64,000 bases of DNA, from contig CAVQOH010000002.1 of assembly GCA_963714405.1 (NCBI GenBank), positions 1,240,001 through 1,304,000 of the forward strand, in the 5' to 3' direction. Numbering within the stretch: the first letter of the stretch is position 1; each line of letters opens with the position of its first letter. The notes below the pieces were generated by a model, which was not told the DNA's origin, made no database searches, and saw only the letters and a list, made by a program, of their open reading frames with translations. The DNA comes from JAZGGS01 sp963714405. GTDB taxonomy: Bacteria; Bacteroidota; Ignavibacteria; Ignavibacteriales; Ignavibacteriaceae. Shown piece after piece: positions 36,803 to 44,649 of the stretch. Made by a program: the position numbers and the translations under genes.

Positions 36803-37261
36803 ATGATGAGTGAAATGCTTGGCAATCAATATTTTTTAGCAAGAAACTACGAAAGTGCAGCTAAAAATCTTCAGTTTGCTTTGGATAATGATCCATTAAA
36901 CAAAGCAGTTAGAAAAAAGTTGATTATTTGTTACTCTCAAACTGGTGAGATCCAAAAAGCATTTAATATTTTTTATAATCTGCTATTAGAAGATGTTGAG
37001 TGTATTATAAATACAGATGTAGTTAGTGATGACTGCCCCTGCCCTGATTTGGTTAAACACTATGGTCAAATATTTCCATACGAAAAAAACTCAACGGATT
37101 TAAAAATTATGCTGGGTATGCTTTGGCTATACTGTGAAGTGCGGACATCGTTAAAATTTTTTAAATCTGTAATTGATGAATTTCCAAATGATGAAAAATT
37201 AATTTCTGTTTCTTCAATTATTGAAGAGAGATTAAATAAAATAAACCAACAATCTAATTAA
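36803..37261 (+). CDS. TPR-containing protein
   Basis: About 152 residues. NQYFLARNYESAAKNLQFALDNDPLN and VRKKLIICYSQTGEIQKAFNIFYNLL form about two tetratricopeptide units (split here by a hinge). It then has a cysteine pair in VVSDDCPCPDLVKHYG and a helical C-terminus. No signal peptide is seen, so it is likely cytoplasmic. The start is chosen at ATG 36803 because upstream codons fall in the sigma-54 promoter; ATG 36806 or 36815 are alternatives, all with a very short leader. It precedes the cytochrome gene by 20 nt and may help its expression or assembly. Confidence 0.72.
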   Translation: MMSEMLGNQYFLARNYESAAKNLQFALDNDPLNKAVRKKLIICYSQTGEIQKAFNIFYNLLLEDVECIINTDVVSDDCPCPDLVKHYGQIFPYEKNSTDLKIMLGMLWLYCEVRTSLKFFKSVIDEFPNDEKLISVSSIIEERLNKINQQSN

Positions 37262-37281
37262 TCTATTAAATGGAGAGGTAT

Positions 37282-38685
37282 ATGAAAAAAATAACTTTAC
37301 TATTTGTGCTGGTTTTTGCATTAGGTATGGTTTTACCGTTGCTTGCTCAGCCAAATAATTTTAACACAAGTTTGCATAAGACCAGGGAAGGTAAACCTAC
37401 CTGGTATGACCAGGAAAATGGCGGGTTTGAAACTTTAACAGGTGTGCCAATTGAAGAATTAGGCTGCGTTGAATGCCACGATGCCAATGATGCAAACGGT
37501 GATCCTTACACAGGTACTTACACACCAGATTGTGTCGATTGTCATGCAACCGGATCCACCACTTCTACAGAAGATGATTGCCTTGGCTGTCATGGCCGTC
37601 AGAAAACATTGCGCAATCCTCCACTCAGTATTTCTGATGTGCATAGAGATGCAAGTACGCCAATGGTTTGCTGGGATTGCCACGGCACAACTGACATGCA
37701 TGGTGATGGTACTCCTTATACTTCAATGCTTGAAGATGGCGCGGTTGCAACAGACTGTCTTGATTGCCATTCAAATCTTGTTGGTAATCATTCACCGTAC
37801 GATAGTCATAATGAAGTGTTACATTGTTCTTCCTGCCATATGCAAACGGTTCTATCGTGCTACAACTGCCATTTCGATAGCCAGATTGAAGAACATGTTA
37901 AAAGAGCAAAACAACCAATAACTGGTTTTGTAATTCTAGTAAATCGTGAAAAAGATGGAAAAGTTCATCCTGCAACTTTCCAATCACTTTATCATGATTC
38001 ATCAGGTGGAAGCTGGGTTGCAATGGCTCCAAATTACACTCATAGCATAACAAAAAATAATGCTAGGACTTGCGGTGATTGCCATCAAAATATGGGTGCA
38101 GGTGTTCCGGCAATTGAAGATTATAACAATGGCGGCGGTATTAAATTTTCAACTTGGAATAGTGCTGACAGCACTTTAAGCTGGACGCAGGGAATCATTC
38201 CATTACCGGTTGATTACAGGCAATCATTTATTATGGACTTTATAACCTATGAAGGAAATCTAAGTGATCCTCCCGGACCATCTAAAAATTGGAGTTTCGT
38301 AAAGAGCCAAGCAGATGGTTTCCAATTATTATATTGTACACCGATGACAAAAAGACAAATGGCGATACTAGGAATGGATACATTATTAGTTGGTGTAGAA
38401 CAAATTGGTAGTTATATACCAAACAACTACTTACTGGAACAGAATTATCCAAATCCATTCAACCCTTCAACAACAATACGCTATTCTGTACCGGAAAGAG
38501 GTTTTGTTGAACTGTCAGTATTTGATGCGTTGGGGAACCTTGTAGAATCACTGGTGCAAGGGGAACAAGATGCTGGAGTTTACCAGGTAGAATTCAATGC
38601 TGTAAATCTTGCATCTGGAATTTACTTCTATAATATTAGAACAAAAAACTTCACCGATACCAAAAAACTTGTTCTTATGAAGTAA
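37282..38685 (+). CDS. Octaheme c-type cytochrome with T9SS sorting domain
   Basis: About 467 residues. ATG 37282 follows GGAGAGG and starts a signal peptide ending LLAQ. Eight CxxCH haem-attachment motifs occur in order: CVECH, CVDCH, CLGCH, CWDCH, CLDCH, CSSCH, CYNCH and CGDCH, with further free histidines as possible axial ligands. The last about 85 residues are a type A T9SS domain (QNYPNPFNPSTTIRYSVP ... TKKLVLMK). Haem is attached in the periplasm, while the tail sends the protein across the outer membrane, so an electron-transfer role at the cell surface is the natural inference. It shares the sigma-54 promoter with the TPR gene and ends at a strong terminator. It is not close to a named cytochrome family that I can identify. 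Confidence 0.9.
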   Translation: MKKITLLFVLVFALGMVLPLLAQPNNFNTSLHKTREGKPTWYDQENGGFETLTGVPIEELGCVECHDANDANGDPYTGTYTPDCVDCHATGSTTSTEDDCLGCHGRQKTLRNPPLSISDVHRDASTPMVCWDCHGTTDMHGDGTPYTSMLEDGAVATDCLDCHSNLVGNHSPYDSHNEVLHCSSCHMQTVLSCYNCHFDSQIEEHVKRAKQPITGFVILVNREKDGKVHPATFQSLYHDSSGGSWVAMAPNYTHSITKNNARTCGDCHQNMGAGVPAIEDYNNGGGIKFSTWNSADSTLSWTQGIIPLPVDYRQSFIMDFITYEGNLSDPPGPSKNWSFVKSQADGFQLLYCTPMTKRQMAILGMDTLLVGVEQIGSYIPNNYLLEQNYPNPFNPSTTIRYSVPERGFVELSVFDALGNLVESLVQGEQDAGVYQVEFNAVNLASGIYFYNIRTKNFTDTKKLVLMK

Positions 38686-38716
38686 AAACTAAACTTACTC
38701 CTCATTCTTGTAAATG

Positions 38717-38745
38717 ATGGGCACACAGTAGTGTGCCCATTTTTT
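38717..38745 (+). terminator. Rho-independent terminator of the cytochrome operon
   Basis: A perfect 10-bp stem (ATGGGCACAC with GTGTGCCCAT), loop AGTA, followed by a T-rich run. Confidence 0.95.
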
Positions 38746-38760
38746 ATTATATTTGGAATC

Positions 38761-38819
38761 TTAATAGGTAAATTATTCCTGATCAAAATAGGCCTATTGA
38801 CGTAATTTTTACCTATTAA
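38761..38819. promoter_or_regulatory. Nested inverted-repeat array of AATAGG
   Basis: The outer arms TTAATAGGTAAA (38761-38772) and TTTACCTATTAA (38808-38819) are perfectly complementary. Inside lies the perfect palindrome AATAGGCCTATT (38787-38798). In total AATAGG occurs twice forward (38763, 38787) and twice reversed (38793, 38812). This could be a cooperative operator or an RNA structure for the miniprotein gene starting at 38949. The rest of the gap to 38930 is AT-rich. Confidence 0.6.
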
Positions 38820-38948
38820 ATGTAATTGTAAATTTTTTATGCGATGTGAACAGAATTCTGTGAATAATGCAAACAGGTTCTGGTGGCATTATACTTGTGT
38901 TTGTCTTAATAAATTGATTTAAATAATTGGAAAGGAGATTTTCTACCG

Positions 38949-39062
38949 ATGGGATTGACTGAACTTATTGTAATTGGATTTCTTGCAGTATTAGGAGTAC
39001 TTGCATACACAAATTCCAGGAAGGTGGCTCAAGAATTAAAGAAAATGGGTGCGGGCAAATAA
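38949..39062 (+). CDS. 37-aa TatA-like single-helix membrane miniprotein
   Basis: ATG 38949 is preceded by a strong GGAAAGGAG ribosome-binding site. The product is one membrane helix (LTELIVIGFLAVLGVLAY) followed by an amphipathic basic helix (RKVAQELKKMGAGK). The order 'TEL-hydrophobic helix-short hinge-amphipathic helix' resembles the N-terminus of TatA/TatE, but the hinge FG motif is missing and the acidic tail is absent. A terminator hairpin follows 29 nt after the stop. The good start signal and terminator support a real small gene; the function is unknown. Confidence 0.65.
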   Translation: MGLTELIVIGFLAVLGVLAYTNSRKVAQELKKMGAGK

Positions 39063-39090
39063 ATTTTATTTAATTTTATTCCCTGGGGGA

Positions 39091-39134
39091 AGGAGAGATC
39101 AATCCACTGCTGATGGTTGATCTTTCCTTTTTTT
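39091..39134 (+). terminator. Rho-independent terminator after the miniprotein gene
   Basis: An imperfect stem (AGGAGAGATCAATCC with GGTTGATCTTTCCT) and a T7 run at 39128-39134. The tail touches the end of the convergent rpiA gene. Confidence 0.75.
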
Positions 39135-39801
39135 ATTCTCTTCTTAAAATTTTTAGTTCATCTTTTCTGCCAACAACTACCAAATCGGCAATATTTATAA
39201 ACAAACCAGTTTCAACAACTCCCGGGATTTTCTTTATTTCCGCATCAAGTTTCTGTGGCTCTAAAATATTTTTCAGCTGAAGATCAATTATATAATGATT
39301 TCCATCAGTAACAAATATTTTGTTGTTTAGCATTCTTATTTTTGGATTGTAGCCTTTCCTATCGAGTTTTTTAAGAGTATGATTTAAACCAAAAGGAACA
39401 ACTTCCACTGGTAAAGGAAATTTTCCTAACTTATCAACAATTTTTGAGGAATCAACAATCCATATATTTTTTTTGGATGAACAGGCAATTATTTTTTCAA
39501 AGAGCAAGGCACCGCCGCCACCTTTTACGCCGTTTAATTTTCTATCAACTTCATCAGCACCATCAATTGTCAAGTCTATTTCACCGGCATCATTAAAATC
39601 TGTAATTTTTATTCCTAATGATTCAGCAAGATCAGAAGTGGTTTTGGAAGTTGAAACAGCACTAATATTTAATCCATCTGCAACTTTTTTAGCTAATTTT
39701 TTAACTAAATAATTTACAGTTGAACCCGTACCCAGCCCAACCATCATTCCGGTTTTAATAAATTCTACTGCTTTTTCAGCAGCCAGCTGTTTTTCATTCA
39801 T
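39133..39801 (-). CDS. rpiA: Ribose-5-phosphate isomerase A
   Basis: Interconverts ribose 5-phosphate and ribulose 5-phosphate in the pentose phosphate pathway. Family motifs are GLGTGSTVNYLV, TIDGADEVD (catalytic Asp/Glu region), KGGGGALLFEKI and the C-terminal GVVETGLFI. The ATG at 39801 (MNEKQLAAEKAVEFI) gives 222 residues, the usual length; in-frame ATGs at 39834 and 39864 would add an atypical N-terminus. No clear ribosome-binding site is seen at any of the three. It converges with the miniprotein gene. Confidence 0.93.
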   Translation of the reverse strand: MNEKQLAAEKAVEFIKTGMMVGLGTGSTVNYLVKKLAKKVADGLNISAVSTSKTTSDLAESLGIKITDFNDAGEIDLTIDGADEVDRKLNGVKGGGGALLFEKIIACSSKKNIWIVDSSKIVDKLGKFPLPVEVVPFGLNHTLKKLDRKGYNPKIRMLNNKIFVTDGNHYIIDLQLKNILEPQKLDAEIKKIPGVVETGLFINIADLVVVGRKDELKILRRE

Positions 39802-39957
39802 TTGATAATCCAGAAATGTTAAATATTCACTCATAAAAATTGTTAATAAAATATCTTTACGCAAATATTAAAAATTTGAGATTTGTAACTATTAGTATTA
39901 AGTATGAGTAGTATATTAAAATAATTCAGGAAAAGAATTAATAAAAGGAGATACACT

Positions 39958-41163
39958 ATGCATCACTTTGATCCCAGTACAGAAATTCAGGATTACTTGG
40001 TATTTGGAGAGTACGGAGATGTAAATCCATCAATAACAGATTCTTCAACTTATACCTTTTTAAGTCCGGAAAAGATGAAAGAACTTTTTGATCATGAAGT
40101 CGAAGGGTGTTTTCTTTATTCACGACATTGGAATCCAACAAATAAATATTTAGCAGATGCTCTTGCAAGACTGGAAGATAGTGAGGCGGCAATTGTAACG
40201 AGCTCGGGTATGTCTGCAATTGCATGTGCCATATTACAAATATGTAATTCAGGTGATGAAGTAATTTCCAGCCGGACCATTTATGGTGGAACATATGCAC
40301 TATTTAAAAACCTGCTTCCCAGATTTGGTATAAATGTAAAATTTGCAAACACACAGGATATTGATGCTGTTAAGGATTCAATTACAGATAAAACAAAAAT
40401 AATCTACTGCGAATCTGTAAGTAATCCGTTACTGGAAATTGCAGATATTCCAAAGCTCAGTGAACTGGCAAATAGTAAAAACATTAAGCTGATGATTGAT
40501 AATACATTCAGCCCAATAGTTATAACTCCTTTGCATTTAGGTGCTCATATCGTAATACACAGTTTAACAAAATTCATTAATGGTACAAGTGATTGTGTTG
40601 CAGGATGCATATGCAGCAGCGGTGAATTTATTAATCAACTAATGGATATAAACTCAGGTACAGCGATGCTGTTAGGACCTGTTTTGGATAGTCATAGGGC
40701 TGCCAGTATCCTGAAAAATCTTCACACACTTCACATCAGGATTAAGAAACACAGCGATAATGCTTTATTTTTAGCTCAAAAACTGGAGGAATTAGAATGT
40801 AAAGTGTTTTATCCGGGCTTAGATTCACATAGTGGTAACCAGCTTTTGAATGATATTAGGAATGAAGGATTTGGTTATGGGGGAATGTTAGCAATTGATT
40901 TAGGTGATGCAACAACTGCAGATACATTTATGAAGAAAATGCAGGATGAGAAAGTTGGTTACCTTGCTGTAAGTTTAGGATATTTTAAAACATTGTTCAG
41001 CTCGCCTGGTCATAGCACTTCTTCAGAAATACCAAAAGAAGAACAGGATGAGATGGGGCTAAGTGAAGGGCTTGTTAGAATTTCAATTGGGCTGGATAAC
41101 AATATTTCTATGACATTTGAACGCATAAAAAAATGTTTAAATGAAGTTGGATTATGTAAATAA
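39958..41163 (+). CDS. Cys/Met-metabolism PLP-dependent enzyme (gamma-family)
   Basis: 401 residues, fold type I PLP enzyme of the cystathionine gamma-synthase/methionine gamma-lyase family. YSRHWNPTNKYLADALARLE is the N-terminal phosphate/active-site region, TSSGMSAIACAIL binds PLP, YCESVSNPLLEIADI and MIDNTFSPIVITPLHLG hold the PLP-stacking and Asp residues, and HSLTKFINGTSD has the Schiff-base Lys. Closest in layout to methionine gamma-lyases, but lyase versus synthase activity cannot be settled. AAGGAG precedes the ATG. No SAM or cobalamin riboswitch was seen upstream. Confidence 0.9.
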   Translation: MHHFDPSTEIQDYLVFGEYGDVNPSITDSSTYTFLSPEKMKELFDHEVEGCFLYSRHWNPTNKYLADALARLEDSEAAIVTSSGMSAIACAILQICNSGDEVISSRTIYGGTYALFKNLLPRFGINVKFANTQDIDAVKDSITDKTKIIYCESVSNPLLEIADIPKLSELANSKNIKLMIDNTFSPIVITPLHLGAHIVIHSLTKFINGTSDCVAGCICSSGEFINQLMDINSGTAMLLGPVLDSHRAASILKNLHTLHIRIKKHSDNALFLAQKLEELECKVFYPGLDSHSGNQLLNDIRNEGFGYGGMLAIDLGDATTADTFMKKMQDEKVGYLAVSLGYFKTLFSSPGHSTSSEIPKEEQDEMGLSEGLVRISIGLDNNISMTFERIKKCLNEVGLCK

Positions 41164-41167
41164 ATTA

Positions 41168-41995
41168 TTATTTCATATTAATTATATATTTTTTATAAAA
41201 AAATAAATAGGATGCTAGAATAATTAACGATCCAAATAAAACATCCGAAGAATAATGCGCTCCAATAATTATTCTGCTGAGCGGAACTAAAATTCCCCAT
41301 GTAGCTATCACTGTAACAGTAAATGTTTTTAATAGTATATTTTCCTTTGGAATTAAAATGAGTAATGGTAAAATCATCCATGCCATTGCTGCATGCCCTG
41401 ACGGAAATGATTCGTTTCCTGTAATTCCTTGCGGCAAATACCATTCAGTAAAATTTGACTGAAGAGTATCTAAATCTCTATATCTCACTCTACCCCAAAA
41501 TATTTTAACAATTTGAATAGAAATCACATATCCGAAAATTGCCATTGAAACAACAATTTTAGAGAATGTAAATGTTAAATCACTAAATGAGATTTTCATC
41601 ACCTTTTTTGAAAAAATAAGCGCTACGGAAAGCAAAAAAGTAAATATGAAAAATATCTCTTTATTTAAAAAATAAAATTGCAGGTTTCCTGTAATGCTTT
41701 GAATTACAACAAATATTAAATAAGTAAGTGTAAAAGTCTCACCAAGAATAAAAAACATCCTAACTGCCAGTAGCGTTTTCTTTGATTTGAGCTTAACCAT
41801 TTGTGCAAAAATAAAAATACCAACGATGATAATAATTAAACCGGGAATCTCACCAAATTGCTGTAAGAACTGAGCCCAGGGAGTATTTTCATCGACAATT
41901 ATATTTGAGAGCTGTAGATCTGAAAGAGCAAAATAACCTGCGAGAATACTCCATAAAGCAACTACTGAGTAAATTATTTTCTGAAGATTATTCAT
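41168..41995 (-). CDS. PAP2-family membrane phosphatase
   Basis: 275 residues with about six membrane helices. The three acid-phosphatase motifs are KIFWGRVRYRD (variant of KxxxxxxRP), PSGHAAMAW and SRIIIGAHYSSDVLFG, with the catalytic His residues in the second and third. Relatives are lipid phosphatases acting on phosphatidate, phosphatidylglycerol phosphate or undecaprenyl pyrophosphate. The substrate is unknown. It converges with the PLP-enzyme gene, with only four bases between stops. Confidence 0.88.
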   Translation of the reverse strand: MNNLQKIIYSVVALWSILAGYFALSDLQLSNIIVDENTPWAQFLQQFGEIPGLIIIIVGIFIFAQMVKLKSKKTLLAVRMFFILGETFTLTYLIFVVIQSITGNLQFYFLNKEIFFIFTFLLSVALIFSKKVMKISFSDLTFTFSKIVVSMAIFGYVISIQIVKIFWGRVRYRDLDTLQSNFTEWYLPQGITGNESFPSGHAAMAWMILPLLILIPKENILLKTFTVTVIATWGILVPLSRIIIGAHYSSDVLFGSLIILASYLFFYKKYIINMK

Positions 41996-42124
41996 TACTA
42001 TGTAAGGTAAATTACAGTTTTGATGAATAGATAATTTTTGATTGACAACAATTTTAGAACAGACTATTTTAATTTATTAAATATATATTAAAGTAATAAT
42101 AATATTTCATATTCAATTTTTAAG

Positions 42125-44614
42125 ATGGCTTCAGTTATATCAAAATATTTTTCCTGGCTTCAAAAAGGTGCTCCTGCAGGTGAAGTTGAACGATATCCGG
42201 AAATAGATAAAAACGGTGAAACTTCTGTGAAGGGAATTTTTATAGCAGGTGATCTAACTGGAATTCCGCTGCTTAAACTTGCGGCAGAAGGTGGTAAAAA
42301 AATAATTAGTACAATTATAAATGATGAGGTATTTAAAAAAAATAAGAATGAAAAAAATGATTCAGAAATTTTTGATGTAATAATAATTGGAGCTGGTCCT
42401 GCAGGAATATCTGCAGGATTGGAAGCATCAAAACAAAATTTAAAATTTAAAATTTTAGAATCTGCGCAAAAGTTTAATACAATTGTAAACTTCCCTAGGG
42501 GAAAACCAATCTTTGCAGAACCAGTTGATTATGATCAGCAATCAGCCTTAAAAATTAATGATGGTACAAAGGAATCACTTCTTAAAGAATTAGAAAACCA
42601 GATTAAAGATGTTGTTCTTCCGATTGATGAAGGGATAACGGTTGAACGGATTGAAATGAAAAATGACCACTTCGAACTAATTACAAAAACAGAACATTAT
42701 AAAGCATTAAGAATAATTTTAGCAATAGGAAAATCCGGCAATTCAAGGATGCTAAATGTTCCAGGTGAAAATTTCCCTAAAGTTTTTAATCGATTATTCG
42801 ATCCTTCTGATGCAAAAGAACATGATGTTTTAGTTATTGGCGGCGGAGATTCTGCATTGGAAACTGCAATTGCTACTTCAGAATATGCAAATTCCGTTAC
42901 ACTTTCCTACAGGAAATCATCTTTTTCAAGACCAAAGGAGGGCAATGCTGAAAATTTAATGCAGCTGGTCTCTTCCGGTAAAATAACATTGTTGATGGAA
43001 AGTGAAGTAAATGAGATAAAGGAAAACTCTGTTGTTCTTATTGATAAGGACAAAAGGAAAGTTGAATTAAACAATTCAATGGTTTTTACGATGATTGGCA
43101 GAGAACTTCCAGTCGAATTTTTCAAACGCAGCAATATTAAAATGGAAGGAGAACTTTCCTTAACTGGTAAACTTCAATTCTTACTATTAATTCTTGTTGC
43201 AGGGATAATCTATTTTGGGAAAAGCAGTGCACTTTTTTATAAAGATATGTTTGGTAAAGTTGAATCATTTTCGGATGCTGTTGAATATGTTTTTACTGCA
43301 GAGTTTTGGGCTAAATTTATTTCTCTACCTGGTATTTTTGTCTCAACTTTATCTTCCGATCAAGTTAAAATATGGAGTATTACAAAATATATTAATGCAC
43401 CAATTGCATATTTATGCTTTGTGGCTGCAGTTCTGTTAGGTGTTTACCTGTTGATTAAATTCATTAAAGAAAATTATAAAATATTCTCCTTTGATTGGAA
43501 AACTTTTAAGTATGCGTACTTTATTTTAGTTGCAATCTTTTTTGCCTTAGTTTTCTTTAGCGGAAGATATTTTGGATTAAACGTTTTAGGTAAATCTCAA
43601 TCTTTTTGGTACACTGGTCTTTATTCACTTACAATATTGATTTTTGGTTTAAGAAGAATAAAGATAAAACCAACACGTTATATTAAACTTCAAACATGGT
43701 CATTAATATTAATTCAAGCTTTTCCGTTGTTCATCTTACCGGAATTTGTTTTTCCTGCACTAGGCAATGCAGGATTGCTTGGCAGCAGTAAAAGTTTTAT
43801 TATGAACCAGGTATTTCCAAATGAAAGTTATTGGAGAAGTTATGGTTTTATTTTAGCGTGGCCTTTAAATTTTTCAAATCTATATAATTCAAATATTACA
43901 ACCTTTTGGTTGTTGTTCAGTTTGTTTCAAACATTTGTTTTTATACCATTTATTGTCTACAAATACGGAAAAGGTGCTTATTGCGGATGGATTTGTTCCT
44001 GCGGTGCGATGGCAGAGACCTTAGGTGATGAATACAGAACTTATGCACCACACGGCGCAAAAGCAAAAAAGTGGGAAAACTTCGGACAATGGGCTTTGCT
44101 TGTTGCTTTTATAATCACTGCATTAAAATTAATTTCGATTCTTTACAATATTAATCTTCCAATTTTAAATGAAAAAGTTTCTTACACTGCAGATTTTCTT
44201 CATAAGTTTTATTACTTAGGTATTGATGTAATATTTGCGGGAGTTCTTGGAGTTGGTGTTTATTTCTTTTTAAGCGGAAGAATCTGGTGCAGATTCGGCT
44301 GCCCGCTTGCGGCACTTATGCACATCTACACAAAATTTTCTAAGTACAGAATATTTTCTGAAAAGAAAAAATGTATTTCATGTAACATCTGTACAAAAGT
44401 CTGTCATATGGGTATTGATGTAATGAATTTTGCAAATAAAGGAATTCCAATGAACGATGTTGAATGTGTACGCTGTTCTGCATGTGTTGTAAATTGCCCC
44501 ACTCAGGTTTTATCTTTTGGTGCCTTAGAAAAATCAGATGTTGATAATAATCTTTATAAAGAAGTTGAAATAAATTTAGAAAATAAATCTGCTAACTGGG
44601 GAAGCGGATTATGA
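42125..44614 (+). CDS. FAD/NAD(P) reductase fused to a membrane polyferredoxin (CcoG/NapH-like)
   Basis: 829 residues. Residues 37-65 (GIFIAGDLTGIPLLKLAAEGG region) look like the FAD-closing segment of a thioredoxin-reductase-type flavoprotein placed before the main domain. A complete two-dinucleotide module follows: FAD site GAGPAG (89-94) and NAD(P) site GGGDSA (239-244); no CxxC redox pair is seen in it. From about 350 there are roughly six membrane helices, with CGWICSCG (about 620) and CRFGCPLAAL, then two 4Fe-4S clusters CISCNICTKVC (from 749) and CVRCSACVVNCP. The arrangement suggests electrons moving from NAD(P)H via FAD and FeS clusters through the membrane. The partner is unknown. 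Confidence 0.85.
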   Translation: MASVISKYFSWLQKGAPAGEVERYPEIDKNGETSVKGIFIAGDLTGIPLLKLAAEGGKKIISTIINDEVFKKNKNEKNDSEIFDVIIIGAGPAGISAGLEASKQNLKFKILESAQKFNTIVNFPRGKPIFAEPVDYDQQSALKINDGTKESLLKELENQIKDVVLPIDEGITVERIEMKNDHFELITKTEHYKALRIILAIGKSGNSRMLNVPGENFPKVFNRLFDPSDAKEHDVLVIGGGDSALETAIATSEYANSVTLSYRKSSFSRPKEGNAENLMQLVSSGKITLLMESEVNEIKENSVVLIDKDKRKVELNNSMVFTMIGRELPVEFFKRSNIKMEGELSLTGKLQFLLLILVAGIIYFGKSSALFYKDMFGKVESFSDAVEYVFTAEFWAKFISLPGIFVSTLSSDQVKIWSITKYINAPIAYLCFVAAVLLGVYLLIKFIKENYKIFSFDWKTFKYAYFILVAIFFALVFFSGRYFGLNVLGKSQSFWYTGLYSLTILIFGLRRIKIKPTRYIKLQTWSLILIQAFPLFILPEFVFPALGNAGLLGSSKSFIMNQVFPNESYWRSYGFILAWPLNFSNLYNSNITTFWLLFSLFQTFVFIPFIVYKYGKGAYCGWICSCGAMAETLGDEYRTYAPHGAKAKKWENFGQWALLVAFIITALKLISILYNINLPILNEKVSYTADFLHKFYYLGIDVIFAGVLGVGVYFFLSGRIWCRFGCPLAALMHIYTKFSKYRIFSEKKKCISCNICTKVCHMGIDVMNFANKGIPMNDVECVRCSACVVNCPTQVLSFGALEKSDVDNNLYKEVEINLENKSANWGSGL

Positions 44615-44649
44615 ATCTCTTTACTTTATCAGAAAGAAAGGAATAAAAA

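Noticed and set aside
39865..39957. SAM, cobalamin or T-box riboswitch before the Cys/Met PLP enzyme
   Set aside because: The leader is under 100 nt, AT-rich and lacks the paired elements of these riboswitches.
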